Below the pieces are notes generated by a model. It made no database searches. It saw only the letters and a list, made by a program, of their open reading frames with translations, and was not told the origin of the DNA. The translations under genes were made by a program, and so were the position numbers. Below are positions 7,907 through 16,837 of a stretch of 64,000 nucleotides of DNA, one piece after another. The stretch spans positions 248,001 to 312,000 of the forward strand of contig JAEPQB010000001.1 in NCBI GenBank assembly GCA_017640725.1. Reading direction: 5' to 3'. Source of the DNA: Kordiimonadaceae bacterium. GTDB lineage: Bacteria; Pseudomonadota; Alphaproteobacteria; Sphingomonadales; Kordiimonadaceae. Position 1 is the first letter of the stretch; each line of letters starts with the position of its first letter.

Positions 7907-8629
7907 ATGCGCCCCATCTCGAATTCTGGTGAAATTTTGTGTCACAGTTGCCCGGCTCGAAAAAGCCGGCTGTGTTCTGCTTTGGATGAAAAAGCAATTT
8001 ATGAGCTGGATGCCATCGCAACCCGAATAGAGATCAAACCGCATGGCTACCTGTTCGAAGAAGAAGACCCCAGCGATTATGTCTATAATATCAGTACTGG
8101 GATCGGCCTGCTGGAGCGCTTATCGAGCGATGGCCGACGCCAGATTATGGCATTCCTATTCCCTGGTGATTTCGCGGGCCTCTTACCAGACGCAATTGCC
8201 AGTGTGAGCGCCAAAGCACTCAGCCGCCTGACGGCCTGCCGCTGGCACATCCGCGACTTGGATGCCCTGATGGAACGTCACCCAGAGCTTGAGCACCGCC
8301 TGCGCCGCATTGGCGGCCGTGTGCTGGCGACCACACTTGATCAGGTGTTTGTGCTGGGCTGCAAAAACGCGCGCGAAAAGCTCGCTTATTTTCTTCTGCA
8401 TATGGAACATCGCCAGAAGGCCGCTCTGGGCCCGCGGGAAACGCTGCATTTGCCGATGACCAGGGTCGACATTGCAGATTATCTGGGGATCACCGTCGAG
8501 ACAGTCAGCCGGGTATTTTCCAAAATCAAGCGTGAAGGCCTGATTGAACTGCCTGACCCCAACAATGTGGTCATCAAACAGCGCGAACACTTGCAGGACA
8601 TAGCGGAATACTATCCGGACGGCCACTAG
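7907..8629 (+). CDS. Crp/Fnr family regulator, FnrL-like, with probable Fe-S cluster
   Basis: The 240-aa protein has an N-terminal Cys cluster C12-x2-C15-x7-C23, spaced as in FnrL proteins, and a fourth cysteine at 111 that could complete a 4Fe-4S ligand set. A cNMP-fold domain follows (about 30-150). The C-terminal winged helix has the recognition helix ETVSRVFSKIKREG carrying the E-xx-SR signature that reads TTGA half-sites. GGAGGG is 7 nt before ATG 7907. The protein likely senses oxygen. FNR-type boxes in this window at 1491, 30658 and 56385 are plausible targets. Confidence 0.9.
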   Translation: MRPISNSGEILCHSCPARKSRLCSALDEKAIYELDAIATRIEIKPHGYLFEEEDPSDYVYNISTGIGLLERLSSDGRRQIMAFLFPGDFAGLLPDAIASVSAKALSRLTACRWHIRDLDALMERHPELEHRLRRIGGRVLATTLDQVFVLGCKNAREKLAYFLLHMEHRQKAALGPRETLHLPMTRVDIADYLGITVETVSRVFSKIKREGLIELPDPNNVVIKQREHLQDIAEYYPDGH

Positions 8630-8669
8630 ACGACCTTGCCCGCCCATGCAGTAAATGTTACAATGTTAC

Positions 8670-9755
8670 ATGGACAGACGGGATTTTCTGGCAGTTGGAG
8701 CAGCAACCCTGGCAACTACGACGTTGGGATTGCCTAACATTGTCCGTGCTCAAACCCCACAAAAAATACTTATTCTCGGTGGCACCAACTTCGTTGGTCC
8801 TGCGGTGGTTTCTGAGGCGTTGAAGCGCGGGCACGAAGTCACCCTATTCAACCGAGGCATCACGCGCCCGCATCTTTTTCCGTCAGTTGAAAAATTGCAA
8901 GGTGACCGCAAGCCGGAAGGCGGCGATCTGACCGCGCTGATGACTGATAGGCGATGGGATGCCGTCATCGACACATGGCCGGAGCATTCTGCTGTCGTTG
9001 AAGCCACGGCGCGACTTCTCCAAGGCCGCACAAATTATTACTTCTTCTGCTCCAGCATCGCCGTTTACAGGGACTTCAGCAAACCAGGCCTGTCGGAAAC
9101 GGCACCAACATATGTGGATGATCCCGGCTGGTATGGCGGTGAAAAAGCGGTCGCAGAACAGCTGCTCGCTGACCTATATCCTGACGCATTTGGGGTTTCC
9201 CGCTGTCACGCGATTTTTGGGCCCAATGATGACGGAAACGCGTTTCACTATTGGCTGCGCAGACTGGCAACGAGTGAGGAAGTGCTCGCTCCAGGCACCG
9301 GCAAAGACCCAGTTCAATACATCGATGTGCGCGATCTTGCCATTTGGATACTCGATAGCACAGAGACCAAACGTACCGGGATTTACAACACATGCGGCGC
9401 GGGACAGCCGATAATTTTCAAAGATTTCCTGGAAGGAGCGCGCAAAGCAATCGGCAGTAGCGCCAAACTAACCTGGGTTGACGCAGACTTTTTGCGCAGC
9501 GAGCAAGAGGTGCGGTCATTCTCGGACATGCCACTTTGGGCACCACTTGATGAAGACGAAGGCTTTTATCAAATCAGCGGTGCCAAAGCCCTTAAAGCGG
9601 GGGCGAATTACCGTCCATTCGCTGAAACAGCCCGCGCTGCCTGGCGATGGCACAGCAGTTACCCGTTCCGCCACACGAGCTTTCCGCTCGGTGGGCTTGG
9701 CCTTTCTCGTGAAAAGGAAGAAGCGGTCTTAAACGCCTGGCATAACCGGTCTTGA
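8670..9755 (+). CDS. Tat-exported NAD-binding epimerase/reductase-like protein
   Basis: The 361-aa protein begins with a twin-arginine signal (MDRRDFLAVGAATL, cleavage probably after VRAQ near residue 28). It continues as a Rossmann fold of the extended SDR type: GGTNFVG at 37-43, FFCSSIAVY near 126-133 and a YGGEK (Tyr155, Lys159) equivalent of YxxxK. Such proteins normally act in the cytoplasm on nucleotide sugars or related carbonyl compounds; export with a tightly bound cofactor would be needed here. ATG 8655 in frame is an alternative start, and neither has a clear ribosome site. An ATGTTACA direct repeat spans the start region. Confidence 0.85.
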   Translation: MDRRDFLAVGAATLATTTLGLPNIVRAQTPQKILILGGTNFVGPAVVSEALKRGHEVTLFNRGITRPHLFPSVEKLQGDRKPEGGDLTALMTDRRWDAVIDTWPEHSAVVEATARLLQGRTNYYFFCSSIAVYRDFSKPGLSETAPTYVDDPGWYGGEKAVAEQLLADLYPDAFGVSRCHAIFGPNDDGNAFHYWLRRLATSEEVLAPGTGKDPVQYIDVRDLAIWILDSTETKRTGIYNTCGAGQPIIFKDFLEGARKAIGSSAKLTWVDADFLRSEQEVRSFSDMPLWAPLDEDEGFYQISGAKALKAGANYRPFAETARAAWRWHSSYPFRHTSFPLGGLGLSREKEEAVLNAWHNRS

Positions 9756-9848
9756 TCATGATCCCATTTTAAACAAGAGCACATCCAACAGTTGCACACA
9801 GTAGCCCTTTCTGAGCAAAATGCTGTTTCCAAAAATCAGGAGGGTTCG

Positions 9849-10547
9849 ATGGCTGCACTATCAGATTTTTTCATCACACAGAAATGGCCGGCCAAAAACC
9901 CGGACGTTATCCAGCTCTATTCGCTTGGCACACCTAACGGTGTGAAAGCGACCATCGCGCTTGAGGAAATGAACCTTCCTTATGAACTTCATACGATCTC
10001 TTTCGCTGACAGTGAGCAGCTGTCGCCAGAGTTTTTGTCGCTAAATCCCAACAATAAAATCCCTGCAATGATTGACCCGAATGGGCCGAATGGCGACCCG
10101 CTCCCTTTATGGGAATCAGGCGCAATGCTCATCTATCTTGCGGAGAAAAGCGGGATTGGGCTGCCAAACGATGGCTCCAAACGAGCCATCACCCTTCAGT
10201 GGCTTATGTTCCAGATGGGCGGGATCGGCCCCATGTTTGGGCAATTCGGGTTCTTCCACAAGTTTGCGGGCAAAGACATTGAAGATCCACGCCCGGTTGA
10301 ACGGTATGCGGGCGAGTCAAAACGTTTGTTGTCCGTTTTGGATGCTCAGCTCTCCGACAATAAATTTGTCGTCGGCGACGACTTTACCATTGCTGACATC
10401 GCACTTGGGCCATGGGTCCGGTCCATGCGCGATTTTTACAAAGGCGGTGAGTTAGTGGGCTGGGACAGTCACACCAACGTTCATCGTTATCTGGATGATT
10501 TCCTCGCACGCCCAGGCGTGCAGCGCGGTCTTGAGGCATTTGCTTAG
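9849..10547 (+). CDS. Glutathione S-transferase family protein (YghU/Ure2p-like)
   Basis: The 232-aa product has an N-terminal thioredoxin-like domain (VIQLYSLGTPNGVKATIALEEMNLPYELHTISF, then NNKIPAMIDPNG and LWESGAMLIYLAEKSG, the glutathione-binding SxA segment). The all-helical C-terminal domain contains VVGDDFTIADIALGPWV. It resembles the nu-class/YghU branch, which uses glutathione in disulfide-bond or peroxide reduction. ATG 9849 has a perfect AGGAGG 5 nt upstream; an in-frame TTG at 9792 is rejected. Its stop overlaps the stop of the convergent membrane protein gene. Confidence 0.92.
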   Translation: MAALSDFFITQKWPAKNPDVIQLYSLGTPNGVKATIALEEMNLPYELHTISFADSEQLSPEFLSLNPNNKIPAMIDPNGPNGDPLPLWESGAMLIYLAEKSGIGLPNDGSKRAITLQWLMFQMGGIGPMFGQFGFFHKFAGKDIEDPRPVERYAGESKRLLSVLDAQLSDNKFVVGDDFTIADIALGPWVRSMRDFYKGGELVGWDSHTNVHRYLDDFLARPGVQRGLEAFA

Positions 10548-11134
10548 TCGACAATTTGCAGAGCTTCCAGCGCAGCCGTAATGGCTTCAAAGCACCGCTC
10601 TTCGTTTCCTGAAAGCTGCGCGTAAGCAAAGCCAATGATATTGAAAAACCTGACACCATCGGTGCGCCGCGTCTCTGCCAGCGCTTGCTGGTAAGCACCA
10701 GCCGTATTTTCGATCCGTTCAAAACAGGCGTAGGCTTCATTGACCGCGGCGGTAACGGGCACGTCCGTTTCCGCCCAAACGCCCATTTGAAGGGCCGTAT
10801 CGAAAGCTGCATGGCGCAGCAACGGCACCCTAAACCCATCGTACCAGCTGGCATCAGCATACTTGCCAGTGCTTTCAATATAGTCGAGCGCCTCGAAGCT
10901 CTTCGGCCCCGCCTCAATATGATACGCGTATGATGCTCTGATAGTGGTCTCGTTGGCTTCAAGTTCTGCTTGCACTGCCTGAAGGTTTTGATGGATCAGG
11001 CGATTGCGTTCCTGATCAGCCCAATATTCCTCTGCTGCCAAGGCAAGTATGACACCCAGCGCAACCACCAAAAGCTCCAGGAAAAGACTGGGTTGGCGGC
11101 CCTCAGCCCGGAAAAACAATCTGGATAAAATCAT
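10544..11134 (-). CDS. Membrane-anchored protein of unknown function
   Basis: The 196-aa protein has one N-terminal transmembrane helix (about residues 17-36, SLFLELLVVALGVILALAAEE), followed by a charged helical domain. The layout resembles the DUF6090-type group (short cytoplasmic start, ELLVVxxGVxxAL helix, long helical exterior), but the assignment is tentative. It converges on the GST gene with a 4-bp overlap of stops and lies downstream of the nitrilase-like gene on the opposite side of an 80-bp gap. No function can be given. Confidence 0.7.
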   Translation of the reverse strand: MILSRLFFRAEGRQPSLFLELLVVALGVILALAAEEYWADQERNRLIHQNLQAVQAELEANETTIRASYAYHIEAGPKSFEALDYIESTGKYADASWYDGFRVPLLRHAAFDTALQMGVWAETDVPVTAAVNEAYACFERIENTAGAYQQALAETRRTDGVRFFNIIGFAYAQLSGNEERCFEAITAALEALQIVD

Positions 11135-11214
11135 AAAGCCCCCTGTTTCCTCACAATCAGCTTACTGTGGTTCAAAGGGTGCGTGCAACGGTTGTAATTC
11201 GGGAAGGGGACGGG

Positions 11215-12273
11215 TCAGATTGTGCCGTCATCACTCATTTTTTTGATGCTGGCCTGCTGGGCACCTATGAAATGTGCCCGATCTGGTGTTTTCACACTGC
11301 CATCATCTGCTAGCAAACTGTTCGCAGGCTGGGTGCCCAGTGTCGCATAGGTTTCAGCAAAAAGTTCCAGCCGCTGACGTGCCAACATATTGCTCATGCC
11401 CGGGCGGCGGCGATGCTTCCTGAGGGCATTCAGGTCAATGCAGGCATGCGCTGTCATGGTTTGGCCCCATCCGCTTTCTGCGTGCACAAGGCCTTTGAAA
11501 TCGACGATGGATGAGCGCCCATCCGTGGCGGAAAACGGCAGTTCATGCCCTTGAATGCCGCCTGCATTTGCAGAGATCACATATGCCAGATTTTCCAGCG
11601 CGCGCGCCTTCCGGGCAATTGCTTTGGGCGTTTCAGACATGGAACCCATCTCCCCCGTCGCATGAAGAAACACCTCCGCACCGCGAAGCGCCAAAGCACG
11701 GGCGATTTCGGGATACAGAATTTCTTCTGACGCAATGGCTGCCAGGTTTCCGATCTCGGTTTTTGCCACTGGGAAAACGCCGTCCAGGCCATAGATATCC
11801 AGATACTTGTCCCACACATCGTGGGGCGTTGGCGCAAACATGGAATTCAGGCGGCGGTACCGCAAAATCACATCGCCGCTGGGCGCAATGACGAAACAGG
11901 CCTGAAAATAGAGGCCCGGGAAGTTGGGGTCCCGCTCATAAGCGTTGCCCATCAGATATATATCGTTGTCTTGTGCGATTTTGCCGAGTGCTTCGTACTC
12001 TGCGCCGTCCATGTCGATGGCGGCTTTTTCTGCCCAACCGGGCACTGTGTCCCCGAGCGGATACGCAGTCAGCACATATTCGGGCATCACAATCAGTTTT
12101 GTATCGGGGCCAATGAAACGCTTGGTGGCTTGTAATTCACCCGCGAGCCGGTCAATGGTGCGCATCATGGATGCGCGCGCTTCTTCCTTACTCGGTAAGC
12201 CGTTTACGGCGTCACATGTGGTTTGCAGCGCGGCAGCATAATAACTTGGGCCCAAGAGTGTCTGATCGCTCAT
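11215..12273 (-). CDS. Nitrilase-superfamily (carbon-nitrogen hydrolase) protein with altered catalytic triad
   Basis: The 352-aa protein keeps the nitrilase fold landmarks: Glu65 in LIVMPEYVLTAYP, the YRRLN segment after strand VILRY, and LYPEIARALALRGAEVFL. The family uses Glu-Lys-Cys. Here the lysine position reads Arg141 (YRR instead of YRK). The nucleophile segment reads IASEEILYPE, placing Ser182 where IC(Y/W)D would have Cys. The substitutions are clear in the nucleotide sequence, so this is not a frameshift. It may be inactive, a binding protein or a changed enzyme. It is divergent from the MDR reductase, with the shared dyad between them. Confidence 0.85.
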   Translation of the reverse strand: MSDQTLLGPSYYAAALQTTCDAVNGLPSKEEARASMMRTIDRLAGELQATKRFIGPDTKLIVMPEYVLTAYPLGDTVPGWAEKAAIDMDGAEYEALGKIAQDNDIYLMGNAYERDPNFPGLYFQACFVIAPSGDVILRYRRLNSMFAPTPHDVWDKYLDIYGLDGVFPVAKTEIGNLAAIASEEILYPEIARALALRGAEVFLHATGEMGSMSETPKAIARKARALENLAYVISANAGGIQGHELPFSATDGRSSIVDFKGLVHAESGWGQTMTAHACIDLNALRKHRRRPGMSNMLARQRLELFAETYATLGTQPANSLLADDGSVKTPDRAHFIGAQQASIKKMSDDGTI

Positions 12274-12350
12274 AAATCGCTCCGTAATTTCGCAGACTAT
12301 AGCGGAAGTCGCCGCAATATCACTTGTTTTACATCAAGAATAAATTAAAA

Positions 12351-12368
12351 TGATATATCGATATAGCA
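12351..12368. promoter_or_regulatory. Shared dyad operator, copy 2 (TGATATA-TCGA-TATAGCA)
   Basis: Near-perfect 18-bp palindrome (one position breaks symmetry), 20 bp before the MDR reductase start and 78 bp before the nitrilase-like gene. It has the same arm and spacer layout as the sites at 1524, 20379 and 47381. Confidence 0.65.
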
Positions 12369-12387
12369 TTTATAGTCGGAGTACCCG

Positions 12388-13410
12388 ATGGCACAAGAGA
12401 TGAACCGCCAAGTCCTATTGGCATCAACACCTGATGGCATGCCTGCAGAAGGGCATTTCACTGTCGCTGAGTCAGCGATAGCGCCCCCCAAAGACGGTGA
12501 AATCCTGTGTCGAAATCTGTTTCTCTCACTTGATCCTTATATGCGCAGTCAAATCGCCGGCAGGCATATGTCTGGCAGCACTGCACCGGGTGATGTTCTA
12601 AAGGGCGAAACCATCGCAGAGATTGTTGAAAGCAAACACCCAGATTTCAAAACGGGCGATAAGGTGATCGTGCCAGGTGGATGGCAAACCCACACCACAC
12701 TTGTGCCCCAACCCGATGCGCCGCCACCGATGGCGACACGCAGGCTTAACCCAGCAGTTTACCCAATGTCGCTCGCGTTGGGGGCGCTTGGCATGCCTGG
12801 CCTTACGGCTTACGCCGGGCTAAAGCATCTTGGCCAACCGAAAGCAGGGGATGTGGTTGTTGTGTCAGCAGCATCAGGCGCCGTCGGCTCCATGGTGGGG
12901 CAGTTTGCCAAGTCGCTGGGGTGCAAGGTCATTGGCATTGCCGGCAGCCCAGATAAATGCAAATGGCTGACAGACACCGCCGGATTCGACGGCTGCATCA
13001 ATTACAAGGATGAAGCGGTTGCTGACGGCCTCGACCGCTTGTGCCCGAAGGGTGTTGATATTTACTTCGATAATGTCGGGGGTGAAATATTGGATGCTGT
13101 CAGTTGGCGGCTTGCCATTGGCGCGCGGGTTATCCTGTGTGGACTCATTTCAAAAGTGAATTCAAGCGAACCGGTAGTTGGACCAAGCCCCGGCGCCTTC
13201 ATCAAAGCACGCGCCACTGTGCGCGGCCTCGTGGTTTATGACTTTTGGGACCAGATGGACGAAATGGCTGAAACATTTATGAAGCTGATCGAAGCTGGCA
13301 AGATGCACTTTCTGGAAGATGTCAGTGATGGCATTGAGGAAGCACCGGCAGCGTTTGTTCGGCTGATGAACGGGCAAAACCACGGTAAAACCATTATAAA
13401 GCTGCTGTAG
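12388..13410 (+). CDS. Zinc-independent MDR oxidoreductase (PTGR/curcumin-reductase type)
   Basis: The 340-aa product has the N-terminal GroES-like part with FLSLDPYMRSQIAGRHM. Its Rossmann part contains LGALGMPGLTAYAGL, VVVSAASGAVGSMVGQFAKSLGCKVIGIAGSPDKC (NADPH-binding AASGAVG) and YFDNVGGEILD. Members reduce alpha,beta-unsaturated ketones or aldehydes with NADPH and need no zinc. GGAG precedes ATG 12388. A shared operator dyad sits just upstream, placing it in the proposed regulon. Confidence 0.94.
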   Translation: MAQEMNRQVLLASTPDGMPAEGHFTVAESAIAPPKDGEILCRNLFLSLDPYMRSQIAGRHMSGSTAPGDVLKGETIAEIVESKHPDFKTGDKVIVPGGWQTHTTLVPQPDAPPPMATRRLNPAVYPMSLALGALGMPGLTAYAGLKHLGQPKAGDVVVVSAASGAVGSMVGQFAKSLGCKVIGIAGSPDKCKWLTDTAGFDGCINYKDEAVADGLDRLCPKGVDIYFDNVGGEILDAVSWRLAIGARVILCGLISKVNSSEPVVGPSPGAFIKARATVRGLVVYDFWDQMDEMAETFMKLIEAGKMHFLEDVSDGIEEAPAAFVRLMNGQNHGKTIIKLL

Positions 13411-13431
13411 GGCTCATTCCGGTACAATCAC

Positions 13432-13836
13432 TCACTCTTTGTCCATTGCAAGGTGGACAGCATGCGCCACCAAAGCAAAGCCCCACATGTAGGCGACAAA
13501 ATTGATGGTTTCGCGGTCAACGCCGAACTCTCGGTTTAGGAAAAACAGCCAAGTTATCCCAACCATCATTATTCCAACATGCCCGAGCAATCCTATCCAC
13601 CCAAGCCGCACAACTGCTGTCTTGGGCTTTGCAGCAGAAGGTGAGGTTTCTTCACCTACCTGGCTGGCAAATTCCTCAATAGTCACCCCGAAGGCTGCCG
13701 CAATCGCTTTTTGCGTTTCAAGGGCCGGCAATTCACCTTTTTCCAGCCGTTGAATGGTGCGCACACTCACACCGCTGATTTCAGCTAACTGGTCCTGCGA
13801 CCATCCTTTGGCCCGTCGCATATCCTTGAGTGTCAT
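13432..13836 (-). CDS. XRE-type helix-turn-helix protein with C-terminal 2TM domain
   Basis: The 134-aa protein has an N-terminal Cro/C1 HTH (residues 4-55, WSQDQLAEISGVSVRTIQRLEKGE). A linker follows, then two transmembrane helices (about 75-98 and 108-128) of the 2TM type often attached to small HTH regulators. It may be a membrane-tethered regulator. It is convergent with the MDR reductase and lies 156 bp downstream of the FAD oxidase operon on the same strand, so co-transcription with that operon is uncertain. Confidence 0.85.
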   Translation of the reverse strand: MTLKDMRRAKGWSQDQLAEISGVSVRTIQRLEKGELPALETQKAIAAAFGVTIEEFASQVGEETSPSAAKPKTAVVRLGWIGLLGHVGIMMVGITWLFFLNREFGVDRETINFVAYMWGFALVAHAVHLAMDKE

Positions 13837-13992
13837 TTTTTATCCTCGTTGCATGTATCGATGGGCTGCTTTTAGACGGCAATACATAGTTTCGGGAACG
13901 TCGTGCCCCTGAAATACACGAGCCAAAGCGCCGTCGCAACCTGACAGAAAGGTGACAACAACCCGCCAACGCATTTGGTTTGAGGTTTGGCG

Positions 13993-15564
13993 CTAGATAA
14001 GACCCAGTGCGCCAGGATTGATTTGGCCTGTGGGGTCGAGCTCTTTTTTCAGTGTTTCCACCAGTGCATAGCTCGCGGGCTCAAGACCTTCGCGGTACTT
14101 GTAGGCCTTTCCAATTTGCAGATGAACGGCACCCTCTTTTTTGAATAGCTCAACCAGAGCCGTTCGCACTTTCATCACCGCAGCAAATCCATCGGGGCGC
14201 GAACCATAGTCCTGAAAATTCTTTTTGGCGCTGGCCTCGACAATCTCTTCCTGAATTTCCATGCGCTCATCCGGCCAGAAAAATACAGGCTCCAGCACGC
14301 ATGTGCTGGCACCCACGGTTGCGAGCAAATAACCCGTGTGAATGTCATGGGTTGCCATTTCCTCGCTGTGGTCAGCAAAAATCTTTTCGATCTTGTCCAT
14401 CATATCAACGGCGCGCGAGTGCGGCACAAGGCCGTGTACGGGCAGCCAACGTTCCCCTTCCGGACCAACAGCGTTGTTAAGCGGTGTGAAGGGGTTTGCA
14501 CTGATAATTTTGGGGATCGAATTTTCAATCTGCTTACCGCCTGCTTCTTTGCACACAGCCTCAATTTCCGCCAGCGCAGCGTCAGCACCAACGCTTGAAT
14601 GCGCTTCTGTGATAAAATGATAGCTATATTGAACATCATCCATAAAGCCGCGCCCCGCGAGAGCAACTTTCGCCCCTTCTTTTAGGGCCTTGAAGGCACC
14701 ACCCGACGACTTCATGACATTGGTGAGCGACTTCACATCACTCGCCAGACTCTGGCGCTTCATGCGCTGACTTTGCAGGTAAGGGTCAAAACCGAAGCTT
14801 TCGCTCGCGATGCCCCGGCGTGCGACTTCACTGGCTGCGGCAAACATGCTGGCGTAATCCGGAAAATCAAACGAGGCGAACCGTTTGTGTTCTGGTTCGC
14901 GCACGAGGCGCATGGTGATGGTGGCCTTGACCCCAAGCGCCCCTGCGTCAGACGTAAAAATTCCGGTAAGGTCTGGTCCGAAATGTCGCTGGAACGGGGT
15001 GGCATTCACCTGAGCTCCGGCCCCCGTTTTTAGAATGCTGCCGTCAGCCAAAACAATCTCAAAACCTGTCACACTGTCGGCGGCGGTACCATGTTGGCCA
15101 GAGCCAAAAAAGATGCTGTTCTGGCTCATACCGCCGCCAACGGTTGCGCGAATGCCCGACAGTGTGCCCCAAAACGGCGTGCGGACACCGGTCCCTTTAA
15201 GCGCCTCATGTAAATCCACCCAACGGCAACCGGCCTCCACCGTGACATACATGTCCGTGGTGTTGACCTCCAAAACGCGGTCCATGCGGGCTGTGTCGAT
15301 GGTTATGGCTTTGTTGTTGGTAGGCAGGTAGCCACTGGTGTAGCTCATGCCACCGCCGCGCGGAAACAAGCTGTAACCAGCTTCAACGGACGCTTTAACG
15401 GCCGCCGCAAGCTCTTCTTTGTCACCGGGTCGTATCACTGCCTGCGTCACAAAATCCGCGCGTTTACTGACATCCTGCGAATAAAAGGCAAGGTCGGCTT
15501 CGTCCAAAAGCAGGTTGTCGGCACCCAGTATCTGGGTCAAACGGTCTTTAATCGAAGCGTCCAT
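13993..15564 (-). CDS. FAD-linked oxidase of the VAO/GlcD family
   Basis: The 523-aa product has a PCMH-type FAD-binding domain (VIRPGDKEELAAAVKASVEAGYSLFPRGGGMSYTSG, then TVGGGMSQNSIFFGSGQHGTAADSVTGFEIVLADGSI). The C-terminal FAD-oxidase domain ends in the family signature LDPTGQINPGALGLI. Relatives include vanillyl-alcohol oxidase, 4-cresol dehydrogenase and glycolate/lactate dehydrogenases, so it should oxidise an alcohol, phenol or hydroxy acid. No signal peptide is seen. It is the last gene of the TRAP operon, 13 bp after DctM, so its substrate may be what the transporter imports (inference). Confidence 0.92.
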   Translation of the reverse strand: MDASIKDRLTQILGADNLLLDEADLAFYSQDVSKRADFVTQAVIRPGDKEELAAAVKASVEAGYSLFPRGGGMSYTSGYLPTNNKAITIDTARMDRVLEVNTTDMYVTVEAGCRWVDLHEALKGTGVRTPFWGTLSGIRATVGGGMSQNSIFFGSGQHGTAADSVTGFEIVLADGSILKTGAGAQVNATPFQRHFGPDLTGIFTSDAGALGVKATITMRLVREPEHKRFASFDFPDYASMFAAASEVARRGIASESFGFDPYLQSQRMKRQSLASDVKSLTNVMKSSGGAFKALKEGAKVALAGRGFMDDVQYSYHFITEAHSSVGADAALAEIEAVCKEAGGKQIENSIPKIISANPFTPLNNAVGPEGERWLPVHGLVPHSRAVDMMDKIEKIFADHSEEMATHDIHTGYLLATVGASTCVLEPVFFWPDERMEIQEEIVEASAKKNFQDYGSRPDGFAAVMKVRTALVELFKKEGAVHLQIGKAYKYREGLEPASYALVETLKKELDPTGQINPGALGLI

Positions 15565-15577
15565 GATTTAGTCCTGA

Positions 15578-16837
15578 CTATTTTACAAGAAACAGAGATA
15601 GGGAGGGCGTAAAGGTGACAATCAACAGGCCGATGATCATCAACACGAGGAATGGCAAAACAGATTTTGCGATCAGCCAGAAGTCCTCTTTGAAGGCTGT
15701 CATCGCAACAATGAGGTTGAGCCCCAGGGGCGGCGTCAAGTAACCAATCTCCAGGTTGGTGATCATGATCACACCAAAATGCACGGGGTCCACCCCTTGT
15801 GAAAGGGCAAGCGGCATCAAAAGAGGCGAGATGATCAGAATGGCTGAGCCGATATCCATGAAGCAGCCAACCGCCAGCAACAGCACCATGGTTATCAGCA
15901 GGAAAGATACCGGGTCGCTGACAAGTTCCGTCATCCAGCCCACGAGGGCCGCTGGAATTTGCTCATAGGCCATAAAGGTGTTGATGGATAACGCCATCAT
16001 GAGGAGCGGAAACAGGCTGCCCATCATGGTTGCCGTTTCAAGCGATGTGTCCTTGAGTTCAGCCAGTGTCATGTCACGGTGCACAAGGAGCTCCACAAGC
16101 ACTGCATAGAACACTGCAACTGCTGCAGACTCTGTCGCAGTAAACCAACCGGCGTATATACCGCCCAGAATAACAACTGGCATAAACAGTGCAAAAATGC
16201 CGTTCTTGAGGGCGTCAATGAGGGCGGAGAAATTGAACGGCGCCCGCTCTTTGCTCCAATTCACCGCCATCGAATAGATGACAAACAGACTGGTCAGCAA
16301 GATGGCCGGGCCGATACCGGCCTTGAACAAGTCCGCAATCGACGTTTCCGTCATTACTCCATACAAGATGAGCGGGATTGATGGCGGTACAATGATGCCA
16401 AGCGTGCCGGCCGCACACAGTGCGCCGAGCGCAAACTTCTTGCTATATCCCGCATCAATGAGTGCCGGATACATCACTGAGCCAACGGCAATCAGTGTCA
16501 CGGTGCTGGAACCGGAAATCGCGGCAAAAAACGCACACGACAGTACGGTCGCAATGGCAAGACCGCCCGGGATCGGGTTCATGGCCTCGCGCATGATCGC
16601 GATTAACCTGCGTGCAATCGAACCACGCGACATGATGTTGCCTGCAAGTATGAAGAGCGGGATCGACAGCAATACTTCCTGGTCAGCTGCGGCCCATGTG
16701 TCGAGAACCACATAGCCAAGCTTGCCGTCACCCCACACCAAATAGCTGAAACCGGCAGCCAGCATCAGCATGATGACGATGCGTTGCCGCAGCAACAGCA
16801 TGAGCACAAGTGAGGAAGAAAGAACTAGAGCACTCAT
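15578..16837 (-). CDS. dctM: TRAP transporter large permease, DctM subunit
   Basis: The 419-aa polytopic protein has the DctM signature: AGNIMSRGSIARRLI, GGLAIATVLSCAFFAAISGSSTVTLIAVGSVMYPALIDAGYSKKFA, IIVPPSIPLILYGVMT, and near the end VDPVHFGVIMITNLEIGYLTPPLGLNL. It forms the sodium-driven channel subunit of a tripartite ATP-independent periplasmic transporter. It overlaps dctQ by 4 bp (ATGA), indicating coupled translation. Confidence 0.96.
   Translation of the reverse strand: MSALVLSSSLVLMLLLRQRIVIMLMLAAGFSYLVWGDGKLGYVVLDTWAAADQEVLLSIPLFILAGNIMSRGSIARRLIAIMREAMNPIPGGLAIATVLSCAFFAAISGSSTVTLIAVGSVMYPALIDAGYSKKFALGALCAAGTLGIIVPPSIPLILYGVMTETSIADLFKAGIGPAILLTSLFVIYSMAVNWSKERAPFNFSALIDALKNGIFALFMPVVILGGIYAGWFTATESAAVAVFYAVLVELLVHRDMTLAELKDTSLETATMMGSLFPLLMMALSINTFMAYEQIPAALVGWMTELVSDPVSFLLITMVLLLAVGCFMDIGSAILIISPLLMPLALSQGVDPVHFGVIMITNLEIGYLTPPLGLNLIVAMTAFKEDFWLIAKSVLPFLVLMIIGLLIVTFTPSLSLFLVK

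Noticed and set aside
8655-8672. ATGTTACA direct repeat as an operator
   Set aside because: It overlaps the start codon region and two copies alone are weak evidence.
13837-13992. Searched for a small gene or tRNA in the gap before the XRE gene
   Set aside because: No start with ribosome site, no cloverleaf and no hairpin with T tract seen.
14618-14637. TGATAGCTATATTG resembling an operator
   Set aside because: Inside the FAD oxidase gene, without the right arm or correct spacing.
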